From: Ruminococcus sp.
GTDB taxonomy: Bacteria > Bacillota > Clostridia > Oscillospirales > Ruminococcaceae
Reading direction: 5' to 3'
DNA length: 43,210 nt
NCBI GenBank assembly: GCA_021201755.1
Contig: JAJQEI010000025.1
Location: forward strand, 1 to 43,210
Below the pieces are notes generated by a model. The model was not told the DNA's origin. It did no database searches and saw only the letters and a list, made by a program, of their open reading frames with translations. A program made the translations under genes and the position numbers. Below are positions 33,907 to 42,776 of this stretch, piece by piece; the first letter of the stretch is position 1; every line of letters begins with the position of its first letter.

Positions 33907-35301
33907 ATGCAATTTGCCTCGTTTACATTTTTGTTCTTGTTCATGCCAATCACTTTAGGGATATACCATGTTGTGCCGAAATCATGGAAGCAATATGTGT
34001 TGCTTGGAATTAGTGTGCTTTTTTTGCTCGGCGGTGGAATCATTGCAGCATTGGTGGAATTGGTTTTAACCGGAGGTACATTTGGCACAGGTATCTGGCT
34101 GGAGCATATGCGAAAAAAGGCACACAAAAAGCGTTCGATATTACTCTTGACAGCAGTGGTGATAATTTATGTATCAGTGCTGCTTTTGTTGCGCAGCGAC
34201 TGGATGCAGATGTGGAAAACGCTGTGGCTTTCTGGAAATGATTTTTTTCCATTGGGATTGTCTTTTTTTACGTTGCAGGGAATAGGTTATTGCCTTGACG
34301 TGCGACGTGGAGAGTGCGATGCAGAGCGTAATTGGTGGAAGTTGTCGCTGTATTTGTTGTTTTATCCAAAATTGATGATGGGACCAATTGTACCTTATCG
34401 GATAGCCAAGAATAGCTTATCGGATACGACGTTTTCCTTGTCGCAAATGGGAATTGGATTTCAAAAATTTTTAACTGGACTAGCGAAAAAACTAATTTTT
34501 GCAGATGGATGCGAAATGTTATTTTCGACAATCTATCAGTCTGATATGACAACTTATTCGATTTTGATTTTTTGGGTAGGTGCTTTTGCTAAGTTATTGT
34601 CGCTTTATTTTGAATTTTCCGGCTATGCAGACATGGCTGTTGGTTTGGGATTGTGCTATGGGGTAAAGCTGCCGGAGAGTTATGGGAAAAAATTATTTTA
34701 TCCCACGATGACAAAATTTACGGAGCAATGGAACAAGACTGTTGTGCAATGGTTTTTCCAGCACATTGGTTCAAAACTTCACGGAAATAAGTGCATTTTG
34801 CATATTTTGGCAGTTGTGTTAATTTGGGGGATGATTGGTTTATGGTATGATTTTCGGTTGCTGCCTTTGCTTTTCGGTATGTTTGTTGGTCTTTGCGTAG
34901 GATTGGAATATTTACTTGAAAAAAAGAAAAAAACCAGTTATCATGCCATTCGCTATTTTTTAACGATTTTACTTTGTTGTATTGGTACAGTTCTACTGTC
35001 ATTATCGGATTGGGAAATCTGTAAGCAATATTTTCTTGGTTGTTTTGGCATGATTCATTTGACGCCAACAGATATGGACTGGGAAATTCTATCTGGATTC
35101 TGGATTATATTAGCTATTGGCATTTACGCAGCTATAGGAAATTTTGGAACATTGGTACGAAAAATACAGAGATCTGATCATCGATTCTGGAAAGCTTGTA
35201 TTGAACCATTACAAATTTTGGCTGTGTTATTGCTGCTGTTTATTGATGGTGTAATGTTAATTCGTGCAGGCGGAAGTGCAGAGATTCATGTACTTTTGTG
35301 A
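33907..35301 (+). CDS. MBOAT-family membrane protein lacking the conserved histidines
   Basis: 464 residues with about ten membrane helices and the AlgI/DltB-like MBOAT arrangement: GYCLDVRRG, FYPKLMMGPIVPY, GLAKKLIFADG, FSGYADMAVGLGL. MBOAT O-acyltransferases normally have RRWHISL and GLWHG. Here the corresponding sites read EQWNKTV (near 273) and GLWYDF (near 311), so both His are replaced by Asn and Tyr. The frame is intact. AGGAGGT precedes the ATG. It probably no longer transfers acyl groups, or it does so by a different route. The adjoining DHHW-type gene has a matching loss. Confidence 0.85.
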   Translation: MQFASFTFLFLFMPITLGIYHVVPKSWKQYVLLGISVLFLLGGGIIAALVELVLTGGTFGTGIWLEHMRKKAHKKRSILLLTAVVIIYVSVLLLLRSDWMQMWKTLWLSGNDFFPLGLSFFTLQGIGYCLDVRRGECDAERNWWKLSLYLLFYPKLMMGPIVPYRIAKNSLSDTTFSLSQMGIGFQKFLTGLAKKLIFADGCEMLFSTIYQSDMTTYSILIFWVGAFAKLLSLYFEFSGYADMAVGLGLCYGVKLPESYGKKLFYPTMTKFTEQWNKTVVQWFFQHIGSKLHGNKCILHILAVVLIWGMIGLWYDFRLLPLLFGMFVGLCVGLEYLLEKKKKTSYHAIRYFLTILLCCIGTVLLSLSDWEICKQYFLGCFGMIHLTPTDMDWEILSGFWIILAIGIYAAIGNFGTLVRKIQRSDHRFWKACIEPLQILAVLLLLFIDGVMLIRAGGSAEIHVLL

Positions 35302-35311
35302 GGTGATTTTC

Positions 35312-36460
35312 ATGAAATTCAAGCGTAAAAAAAATCGAAAAAATCGTATGTCCGTGGAACGGCGTCACAAAGCAAATCGAATTTGCGGTATTCTTGTTTG
35401 GGCAATTCTTCTGGTGTATGGTGTTTCGGCAATTTTTGCCTATGCTTTTACGTTGGGAAACAGCCGTGACACTTTCTTATTGAAACGGTTTTCGGATGCT
35501 GTGCAGCGGAATGTCGATGTTGCAATAACGGAGAAGACGGTGGGGAGAGATGCTTTTGTCGGTGGTGTTACGGCGATGGTATCGTTTGCTAATGGGTTTC
35601 GTGTCGGCGATATTTATTTGACAGAGGAGCGACTTATGGAATATCCGAAACAGCTTGATGTTAACCAACTGTCAGACACAGCGAATCAGCTGAATGATTT
35701 CTATCGTAGCTATCAGGTCCCGATGTGTGTAATTGCTGTGCCGTCAGCCAGTGAATTTTATGGGACGGAGTTGTTGAATGGACTTACCGTGCCGTCACAA
35801 GCTTCATTTATTGATACGTTTTATCAACAGTTTGACTCCTCTATTCGAAAAATTGATGTATACCATGTTCTATATACGATGACAGACAGCTATATCTATA
35901 ATCGGACAGATTCTAGATGGACAGGATATGGCGCCTATTGTGTTTATTGTGTTGCAATTCAAAAAATGGGTTTTGCACCGGTATCTTATGATCAATATAT
36001 TGTACAACACACTGGAACATTTCGTGGTAAACTGTATGAATCGTGCCTTTATCAGAGCGTTGCAGCAGATACCATTGACGTTTATACGTGTCCGAGCGGT
36101 GCCGAAGAAACAGAGATATTGGCATATTTGGCAGACGGTACAGTAGAGGAACGACACCTTTACCAAGAAACAGAAACAGAGGATCCGGCTGCTTATTATT
36201 TAGGGGAGAGCTGTGAAAAAATTGTTATTCAAACAGATTTGGAAAGTCAGCGTAAGCTACTCGTGCTAAAAGATTCTTATGCAGATTGTATAGTTCCGTT
36301 TTTCCTACAGCACTACAGTGAAATTTGTGTCATTGATGTGACGGAAATGCAGCACCCACTTTCCGAGTTGATAGATGTATCAGAATACAGTCAGATTCTA
36401 GTTCTCTGTGATGCGGATACATTTAGTGATGTAAGAAATTTTTACTATATTTGTGACTGA
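35312..36460 (+). CDS. DHHW/AlgX-like SGNH protein with altered catalytic motif
   Basis: 382 residues. A basic N-terminus (KFKRKKNRKNRMSVERR) precedes one membrane anchor (about 28-50), then an extracytoplasmic domain. The normal D-H-H-W-T motif is TDSRWTGYGAY near residue 200, so the catalytic His is Arg. The Ser motif VLKDSYADCIVPFF near 320 is kept. Proteins of this family complete O-acetylation started by an MBOAT partner, which is the gene 11 nt upstream. Start ATG 35312 has GAGGTG 7 nt away; the frame is open upstream into the MBOAT gene. Function is likely lost or changed. Confidence 0.82.
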   Translation: MKFKRKKNRKNRMSVERRHKANRICGILVWAILLVYGVSAIFAYAFTLGNSRDTFLLKRFSDAVQRNVDVAITEKTVGRDAFVGGVTAMVSFANGFRVGDIYLTEERLMEYPKQLDVNQLSDTANQLNDFYRSYQVPMCVIAVPSASEFYGTELLNGLTVPSQASFIDTFYQQFDSSIRKIDVYHVLYTMTDSYIYNRTDSRWTGYGAYCVYCVAIQKMGFAPVSYDQYIVQHTGTFRGKLYESCLYQSVAADTIDVYTCPSGAEETEILAYLADGTVEERHLYQETETEDPAAYYLGESCEKIVIQTDLESQRKLLVLKDSYADCIVPFFLQHYSEICVIDVTEMQHPLSELIDVSEYSQILVLCDADTFSDVRNFYYICD

Positions 36461-36480
36461 TTTGAAAAGAGGGGGTCCAT

Positions 36481-37350
36481 ATGCTGGATTTACATATTCA
36501 TACAAAATATTCTGACGGAGAATTTTCACCATCTGAAACATTAGAACAAGCCAAGAATGCCGGTGTAACCATAGCATCAGTGACGGATCACGATACAGCT
36601 TCGGGGATTCCTAAGGCATTCTGTGCTGCACAAGAATTGCAGATCAAGTTTTTACCCGGCATCGAAATTTCAACGCAAGGGGAAAAGGAACTTCATATTT
36701 TAGGATATGGTATAAATCCGGAGGATGAAAATCTACTCGCATTTTGTCGGACACAGACGATATATTGTGCACAGCGTACAACAAAAATATTAGCATATCT
36801 TGAAGACTGCGGCATACCAATGACAATAGAGGATGTTCAAACGTATAATGATGGAAAATCCAACAGTCGCTCACATATTGCACGAGTACTTGTTGCAATG
36901 GGATTTTCTGATTCCGTGCAAGCAGCTTTTGACAAATACTTGACGACTCCAGAATTTTATGCTTTTGTTGAACGTCCCAAACCAACACCGGAGGAAGGTA
37001 TTCGTATGATCCGCCAAGCTGGCGGTGTTGCTGTTTTGGCGCATCCCTATTTGTTACACCTAGATATGATGTTGTTGGAGAAATTGGTTATACAACTGGA
37101 AACTTGTGGATTAGAGGGGGCTGAAGCATATTACAGTTGTCACAGCATATCGCAAACGGAACAATATCTCTGGCTCACAAAAAAGCACAATCTTTTGGTA
37201 ACCTGCGGTTCTGATTTCCATGGACCATTGGTAAAACCGGATATTGCCCTTGGGACAGGGAAAAATGGTAATTTGAATGTATCGGATGAAACGATTTTCG
37301 TGAAGTTGCAGGATAGAATCCACAAAAGGAAACAAAATTCGTTAAATTAA
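36481..37350 (+). CDS. PHP-domain phosphoesterase
   Basis: 289 residues. Metal-binding motifs are in order: DLHIHTKYSDG (3-13), VTDHD (about 36-40), GIEIS (about 60-64), LAHPYLLH and CGSDFHG near the C-terminus. This is the PHP family close to RNase AM / 3',5'-nucleoside bisphosphate phosphatase, which removes pAp or trims RNA 5' ends. GAGGGGG precedes the ATG. Substrate not readable. Confidence 0.85.
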   Translation: MLDLHIHTKYSDGEFSPSETLEQAKNAGVTIASVTDHDTASGIPKAFCAAQELQIKFLPGIEISTQGEKELHILGYGINPEDENLLAFCRTQTIYCAQRTTKILAYLEDCGIPMTIEDVQTYNDGKSNSRSHIARVLVAMGFSDSVQAAFDKYLTTPEFYAFVERPKPTPEEGIRMIRQAGGVAVLAHPYLLHLDMMLLEKLVIQLETCGLEGAEAYYSCHSISQTEQYLWLTKKHNLLVTCGSDFHGPLVKPDIALGTGKNGNLNVSDETIFVKLQDRIHKRKQNSLN

Positions 37351-37368
37351 TCCATTTTTACGTAAAGC

Positions 37369-37397
37369 TTGACTTTTTTTCGAAAACGTATTATAAT
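37369..37397 (+). promoter_or_regulatory. Promoter of the lipoprotein gene
   Basis: TTGACT (37369-37374), 17-nt spacer, TATAAT (37392-37397), 72 nt upstream of the lipoprotein start. Confidence 0.75.
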
Positions 37398-37468
37398 AGA
37401 AATCGTAATGTACATTATCAAATGAAAATATGGATTATGTATTATTTAGATAGAATGGAGGCAGTACT

Positions 37469-38785
37469 ATGATGTGTAAAAATCGAAGTCGCCGTATCGT
37501 TGCACTGCTGTTGGGAATGTTGATATATACGACGGGTTGTTCTTCGAATAATTCCTCGGAATTATCTAGTAGGGAAACGATTTCTACGGATCTGCCACCA
37601 TTTATTACTAGTGATACTGTGTCAACGGAAACGACGGAAATATCGGAAGAGACAGAAACAGAAACGGCGACGATGGAAGATCCGACTTATTTGGCATATG
37701 TAGCATCTTGGGAGTTTCCAGAAAATTTTGGATCATTACAAGAAGTACGAGTTTATCAGGATCAGGTTTATTTGTTAAGTTTAGAACAAACGGAGTCTAT
37801 GGAAACCAAAGGCGTTTTGTTTTGCGCAAGTGCTGAGCCAGAGCCAGTTTTTACAGAATTATTTGCAGATGCAGATGAGGAAAACTTTATAGGACTCACT
37901 GATTTTGACATTTTATCCGATGGTACAATTTGCGGTCTGCTTTGTGAAAACACAGTTTCAGTGCCGTACGATGATCCGAATTTTGACGAAGAGACGTTTG
38001 ATTGGGATACATATTATGAGAATAGCTCTGTACAGTATCGTTTGGTTTGGTATAACGAAGATGGTCGAGTGACACAAAAGCTCGGTTTGTCAACGCTTCT
38101 GGATCTGGATGATACGATGATGCAGACAGTAGCTTTCACTGGTATTCGCTGCGACAGTGCAGATCGAATTTATCTTACAGCAACAATTGATGATCAGGAA
38201 TATTTGATGGCATTGGATCAAAATGAAAACCTTTGTACGGTGCAGGGTGATACCAGCGAAATGGTTACTTTGTGTTCAAGTTATCAGTGGATACGTTGTG
38301 GTAGTGACGGGATGTTGCTTTTTGAAAAAAACAATGATGATGCTATAGCTTTATATCACGTTGTTATTACAGATGATGCGCTATGGAAAACGCAGGTGCA
38401 AGTGTCGGATTTGTTGGATAATATGACACTTTTGGCAGAGGATTATTTATCTGATAGCTGGTATGGTCTGTGGAACGACGTGGGTATTTATCGATGTGAA
38501 AAAGATGGTGAATCAGAGCTTCTTTATTCTTGGACGAATATACAGCAGTCTGCGGAGGACGTCACAAAGGTGATTTTATTATCTGATTTGAAAGTGCTAA
38601 TGATGACTTATTCTGCACAGGGAGAACTAGCACTGTACCTTGTTGTGCCGGAAGAATATGAGCAAATTATTGAAACAGAGCCTAGTTTAAAGCCAACCGA
38701 ATCAGAAGATACGTCCAAAGTAGAAGAATCAGATCATGCGGAGGAAACAGTTCCGATTGCAACAGACGTTACGACGTTACAGTAG
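37469..38785 (+). CDS. Predicted lipoprotein, function unknown
   Basis: 438 residues. A basic start (CKNRSRR), hydrophobic segment and Cys24 in IYTTGC form a lipoprotein signal. A Ser/Thr/Glu-rich linker (residues about 25-70) precedes a domain whose recurring strand-like blocks (VRVYQDQVYLLSL, LTDFDILSDGTICGLL, GIRCDSADRIYLTATI) suggest a beta-propeller. The C-terminus is acidic and low-complexity (SEDTSKVEESDHAEE). GGAGG is 7 nt before the ATG. No known family is recognised. It would be displayed on the outer face of the membrane. Confidence 0.7.
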   Translation: MMCKNRSRRIVALLLGMLIYTTGCSSNNSSELSSRETISTDLPPFITSDTVSTETTEISEETETETATMEDPTYLAYVASWEFPENFGSLQEVRVYQDQVYLLSLEQTESMETKGVLFCASAEPEPVFTELFADADEENFIGLTDFDILSDGTICGLLCENTVSVPYDDPNFDEETFDWDTYYENSSVQYRLVWYNEDGRVTQKLGLSTLLDLDDTMMQTVAFTGIRCDSADRIYLTATIDDQEYLMALDQNENLCTVQGDTSEMVTLCSSYQWIRCGSDGMLLFEKNNDDAIALYHVVITDDALWKTQVQVSDLLDNMTLLAEDYLSDSWYGLWNDVGIYRCEKDGESELLYSWTNIQQSAEDVTKVILLSDLKVLMMTYSAQGELALYLVVPEEYEQIIETEPSLKPTESEDTSKVEESDHAEETVPIATDVTTLQ

Positions 38786-38816
38786 TTTTGAAATTCAAAA
38801 AAGTGAGGAATGCGCT

Positions 38817-39845
38817 ATGAATATGAAATTTATCCGAAAGCTGCCAATTCCACAGGAATTAAAAAAACAGTTTTCACTTTCTGAAAAATTGATACAGGTA
38901 CGAGATGCCAGGGATAAAGAGATCAAAAAAGTTTTTACTGGGGAGTCGCAGAAGAAGCTGATGATTATTGGACCTTGTTCAGCTGATCGAGAAGATGCTG
39001 TTCTGGAATACGTCAACCGTTTGGCGAAGGTGCAGGAAAAAGTCAAGGATAAGATGATTATTATTCCCAGAATTTATACCAATAAGCCACGCACTACCGA
39101 TGAGGGCTATAAGGGTATGGTGCATCAGCCTGATCCGGAAAAAAAGGAAGATATGCTGAAAGGCATTATTGCCATTCGTGAATTGCATACGCAAGCTATT
39201 GAACAAACTGGACTGACTTGTGCAGATGAAATGCTTTATCCGGAAAATCACCGATATTTATCCGATTTGCTAGGATATGTGGCAATTGGGGCATGCTCTG
39301 TAGAAGATCAGCAGCACCGTTTGACTGCCAGTGGGCTGGACATTCCAGTAGGTATGAAAAATCCTACGGGCGGCGATTTAGCAATTATGATGAATTCTCT
39401 AGTTGCTGCACAAAGATCACATATGTTTCTGTATCGGGGCTGGGAAGTACAATCAGAGGGAAATCCTTATGTGCATGCGATTCTTCGTGGCGCAGTAGAT
39501 CCTTTGGAACGGACAATTCCCAATTATCATTATGAGGATTTGATTACTTTGTCGGAATTATATCAAAAGAAAAATTTAAAAAATCCGGTGGTAATCGTTG
39601 ATGCAAATCATGCAAACTCTGGAAAGCAATATCTGGAGCAAATCCGTATTTGTAACGAAGTACTTCATAGTTGTCGTCATAGCGATGAAATTTGTAAGCT
39701 TGTAAAGGGCTTTATGGTAGAAAGCTATTTGGAAGATGGTGCGCAAAAAGTGGGTGGTGGTTGTTATGGTAAGTCCATAACCGATCCGTGTCTAGGCTGG
39801 GAAAAGTCTGAACGTCTCATTTATGATATTGCAGATCAGCTTTAA
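38817..39845 (+). CDS. aroF: 3-deoxy-7-phosphoheptulonate synthase (type I DAHP synthase)
   Basis: 342 residues, the normal length for the AroF/G/H family. Motifs: MIIGPCSADRE near residue 43, IIPRIYTNKPRTTDEGYKG near 79, GMKNPTGGDL near 180, VDANHANSGKQ near 262. It condenses phosphoenolpyruvate with erythrose 4-phosphate, the first step to aromatic amino acids. Met at 38817 (GTGAGG upstream) is favoured; a second Met is two codons on. Which amino acid inhibits it cannot be told. The name aroF is a family label. Confidence 0.93.
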   Translation: MNMKFIRKLPIPQELKKQFSLSEKLIQVRDARDKEIKKVFTGESQKKLMIIGPCSADREDAVLEYVNRLAKVQEKVKDKMIIIPRIYTNKPRTTDEGYKGMVHQPDPEKKEDMLKGIIAIRELHTQAIEQTGLTCADEMLYPENHRYLSDLLGYVAIGACSVEDQQHRLTASGLDIPVGMKNPTGGDLAIMMNSLVAAQRSHMFLYRGWEVQSEGNPYVHAILRGAVDPLERTIPNYHYEDLITLSELYQKKNLKNPVVIVDANHANSGKQYLEQIRICNEVLHSCRHSDEICKLVKGFMVESYLEDGAQKVGGGCYGKSITDPCLGWEKSERLIYDIADQL

Positions 39846-39942
39846 GCAATCAATATCCGATACAATTTTTATCAGGAGAGGGTAATACCGCTAATTGCAA
39901 AACGTTTGTGTAATGTGCCCGAAATAGGAAAGGAGCGGCAGC

Positions 39943-40442
39943 TTGACGGCATTTATGAGTCAATTGATGCTGGCGATGATCACCTTATATAGCGGTGACC
40001 CAAAACGGATTCAACATTTCATGAAAGTATATTCTTTTACGAAAATGATTGCAAAAGAAGAGAGCGTGAGTATAAAGCATCGGGAATCAATTGAGGCGGC
40101 AGCGTTAGTGCATGACATTGGCATTCATGCAGCAGAAAAAAATATCATTCCACAGCGGGAGAGTATCAAGAGGTTGAAGGTCCTCCAATTGCACGTGCAA
40201 TGTTAATGACATTAGGTTTTGCTCCGGCGATGATTAATCACGTGTGCGATATGGTTGCACATCATCATTCTTACAATGAAATTGGCAAGGATATAGATTT
40301 GCAAATTTTAGTGGAAGCAGATTTTATTGTGAATGCTTACGAAGATGAAATGTCGAAACGAGCCATCAAAAATTTTCGGGATAAATATTTTCATACGGAA
40401 ACAGGAATTCAATATATCAATAATATGTTTGATTTAAGCTAA
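39943..40442 (+). pseudogene. HD-domain protein, frameshifted in an A7 run
   Basis: A TTG start with AAAGGAG 7 nt upstream opens a frame with ALVHDIGIH (HD motif). The frame breaks at A7 (40136-40142). Adding one A would read EKKYHSTAGEYQEVEGPPIARA and join the downstream frame MLMTLGFAPAMINHVCDMVAHHHS through to TAA at 40442, giving 166 residues. This is a small HD phosphohydrolase-like protein with the second His group in VAHHHS. The lesion is a single-base deletion in a homopolymer, so it may be a real mutation, slippage-based switching, or sequencing error. Confidence 0.8.
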
Positions 40443-40456
40443 TTTAATTAAAACGG

Positions 40457-40490
40457 AAAATTCTGTCTGTTTTGTGCAGGCGGATTTTTT
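40457..40490 (+). terminator. Weak hairpin terminator between the HD gene and the ClpC-like gene
   Basis: AAAATTCTGTCTG (40457-40469) pairs with CAGGCGGATTTT (40477-40488) with G-U pairs and one bulge, followed by TTTTTT. It could serve both converging genes. Confidence 0.5.
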
Positions 40491-40493
40491 GTA

Positions 40494-42776
40494 TTATTTT
40501 ATAACAGCATGATCCAATACGATGAAATTTTCCTCCTTTGCAGTCAGCTGAATTTCATCTCCGGCACTGAGTTCCTGTAGGAGAAGCTTATTGGCAATTG
40601 GGTTTTCGACCGATTGTGCTAAATATGATTTCATTGGTCTTGTACCATATTGTGCAGTTTTTGGTGCGTTTGCCAATAGGTGTACTGCCTCTGGCGTAAA
40701 TTCCATGGAAATTTCCAGTTGTGACAAGCGTTGTTGTAATCCCAAAAGCATTTGCCTTGCGATTTCTTCTAGGCTTTCTGGCTGTAATTTTTGAAACTAA
40801 AGGATACCGTCTAGTCGTCCTAAAAATTCTGGAGAAAAATGATTACGGATAGCTTCTTTGGCTGCTTCATTGGTAGAATCGGTAGAACGGCTTTCACGGG
40901 AATTCGCAGAAAAGCCGAAATACTCGTTCGTATGTAACGCTTCACCACCGACATTAGAGGTCAAAATCAAAAGAGTATGTCGAAAACTCGTGGTTCTGCC
41001 ACAGGAATCGGTCAAGCAGCCGTCCTCCATGATTTGTAACAGGATGTTACATACGTCAGGATGTGCCTTTTCGATTTCATCGAAGAGAATCACACAGTAC
41101 GGGCGTCTACGGACTCGCTCGCACAATATTCCGCCTTCCTCAAATCCCACATAACCTGGAGGAGCACCAATGAGCTTTGAAACGGCGTGTTTTTCCATGA
41201 GTTCAGACATATCAATGCGAATGAGGCTATCCTTATCATCAAAAAGCTGTTCTGCCAAAGTACTTGCCATTGCTGCTTTTCCCACGCCTGTTGGTCCTGC
41301 GAACAGAAAACAGCTAATTGGACGAGATTGGTCTTGTAAACCAGTATTAGCACGGAACAATGCAGCAGTGAGTGTCTCGATGTTTTTGTCGTGTCCCACG
41401 ATACGTTTTTTTAATATTGTGGGCAGTTGGAGTAGTTTTTGCCGTTGTGCCTCTGTAATTTTATCTGTTGGAATTCCTGTACGTGCGGAGACGATGGTGG
41501 CAACGTCATTTTCTGTTACTGCAGCTGGTTGATTTGATGGCTTTTTTTCCCAGCGGATTCTGGCACGGGAACAAGCTTCATCCAGCAAATCGATTGCTTT
41601 GTCCGGTAAAAAGCGATCGTGAAGATAACGTTCAGCGTAGGAAATTGCAGTGTGCAATATTTTATCAGAAATTGTCACTTGATGGAAATCACTGTAGGTT
41701 TGTCGTAGCCCTTGCAGCATGGCGTAATACTGCGTTTCGTTTGGTTCTGCCACCTGTACCGGTTGAAAACGACGTTCTAACGCACTATCCTTAGCGATGG
41801 TTGTACGAAATTCGTTCGGTGTTGTTGCACCGATTAATCGAATTTCCCCTCGTGCCAGTTGTGGCTTTAGCATATTGGCAGCATCTATAGCACCTTCTGC
41901 GGCACCAGTACCAACGATGGTGTGCAGTTCGTCAATAAATAAAATAATATTTCCATGTTCGGAAGCTTCGGAAAGACAATTTTTCAGTCGTTCTTCAAAA
42001 TCGCCCCGATATTTAGCACCGGATAATAGTGCTGGTAAATCGAGTGCTACTAGTTGCATTTGCTTTAAGCTTTTTGGTACGTTCCCCTGTAAAATTCGTT
42101 GTGCCACGCCCTCAACAATTGCAGTTTTTCCTACGCCGGCTTCTCCGATTAGACAAGGGTTATTTTTTGTGCAGCGAGCGAGAATACGGATGATTTGCTG
42201 CAATTCAGTGTCTCGTCTGATAATTGGATCATAGCGATAGGAATTTCCAGGATCAGTCATGAGTTTGTCATATTGAAATAGTGTCGGACAGTTTTTGCGA
42301 GACAGTGTGTCAATTTGTTGTCGCTCCATGCGGATGCCATAAGCTGCGTCGCTGCTGCAAAGCGTACATAATTGGTTTAAACTAACGCCCAGTTTTTTCA
42401 AAATGGTTACTGCACTACAGCATGGCGCATGAATAATTGCCAAAAGCAAGTGTTCTGTCCCAGCCAAAGCTTTTTCCATATCGCTGGCTCTCTCACGGGC
42501 ATCTTCTAAAATTGCAACGAGCGATGGCATAAGACAATCTTCTCGTACTTTTGCTGGAATGCCTCGCCCAACGAGTTCAATTACTGCTTGACAAAGTTGT
42601 TCTGCATTTACCTGTTGCACGGTCAATGCGCTAGCGGCAGCATTGCTGCCTTCTTCTGCAAGACCCAACAGCAAATGTTCACTGCCAATATAGGTGTGCC
42701 CCAATTCTTCTGCTGCATGAATCGCCTCTTTCATTGCAAGAATTGCTTTTCCTGTAAATCCTTCTGTATAGCGCAT
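40494..42776 (-). pseudogene. ClpC-like AAA+ unfoldase, amber-interrupted, lacking M domain
   Basis: ATG 42776 opens 659 codons to TAG (40797-40799). The same frame continues FQKLQPESLEEIARQMLLG to a stop at 40494, about 760 residues in total. Clp N-domain repeats (1-145), D1 with GEAGVGKTAIVEG and ILFIDELHTIVG, D2 with ILFDEIEKAHPDV and GFGF-type region YFGFSAN. The M/UVR domain that ClpC has between DEAGSK and TGIP is absent (DEACSRARIRWEKK runs straight into VTENDVATIVSARTGIP). The D2 Walker A reads GPTGVGKAAMA, with Ala instead of the Mg-binding Thr. No CtsR box was seen upstream. Probably a decayed ClpC/ClpA-type paralog. Confidence 0.8.
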
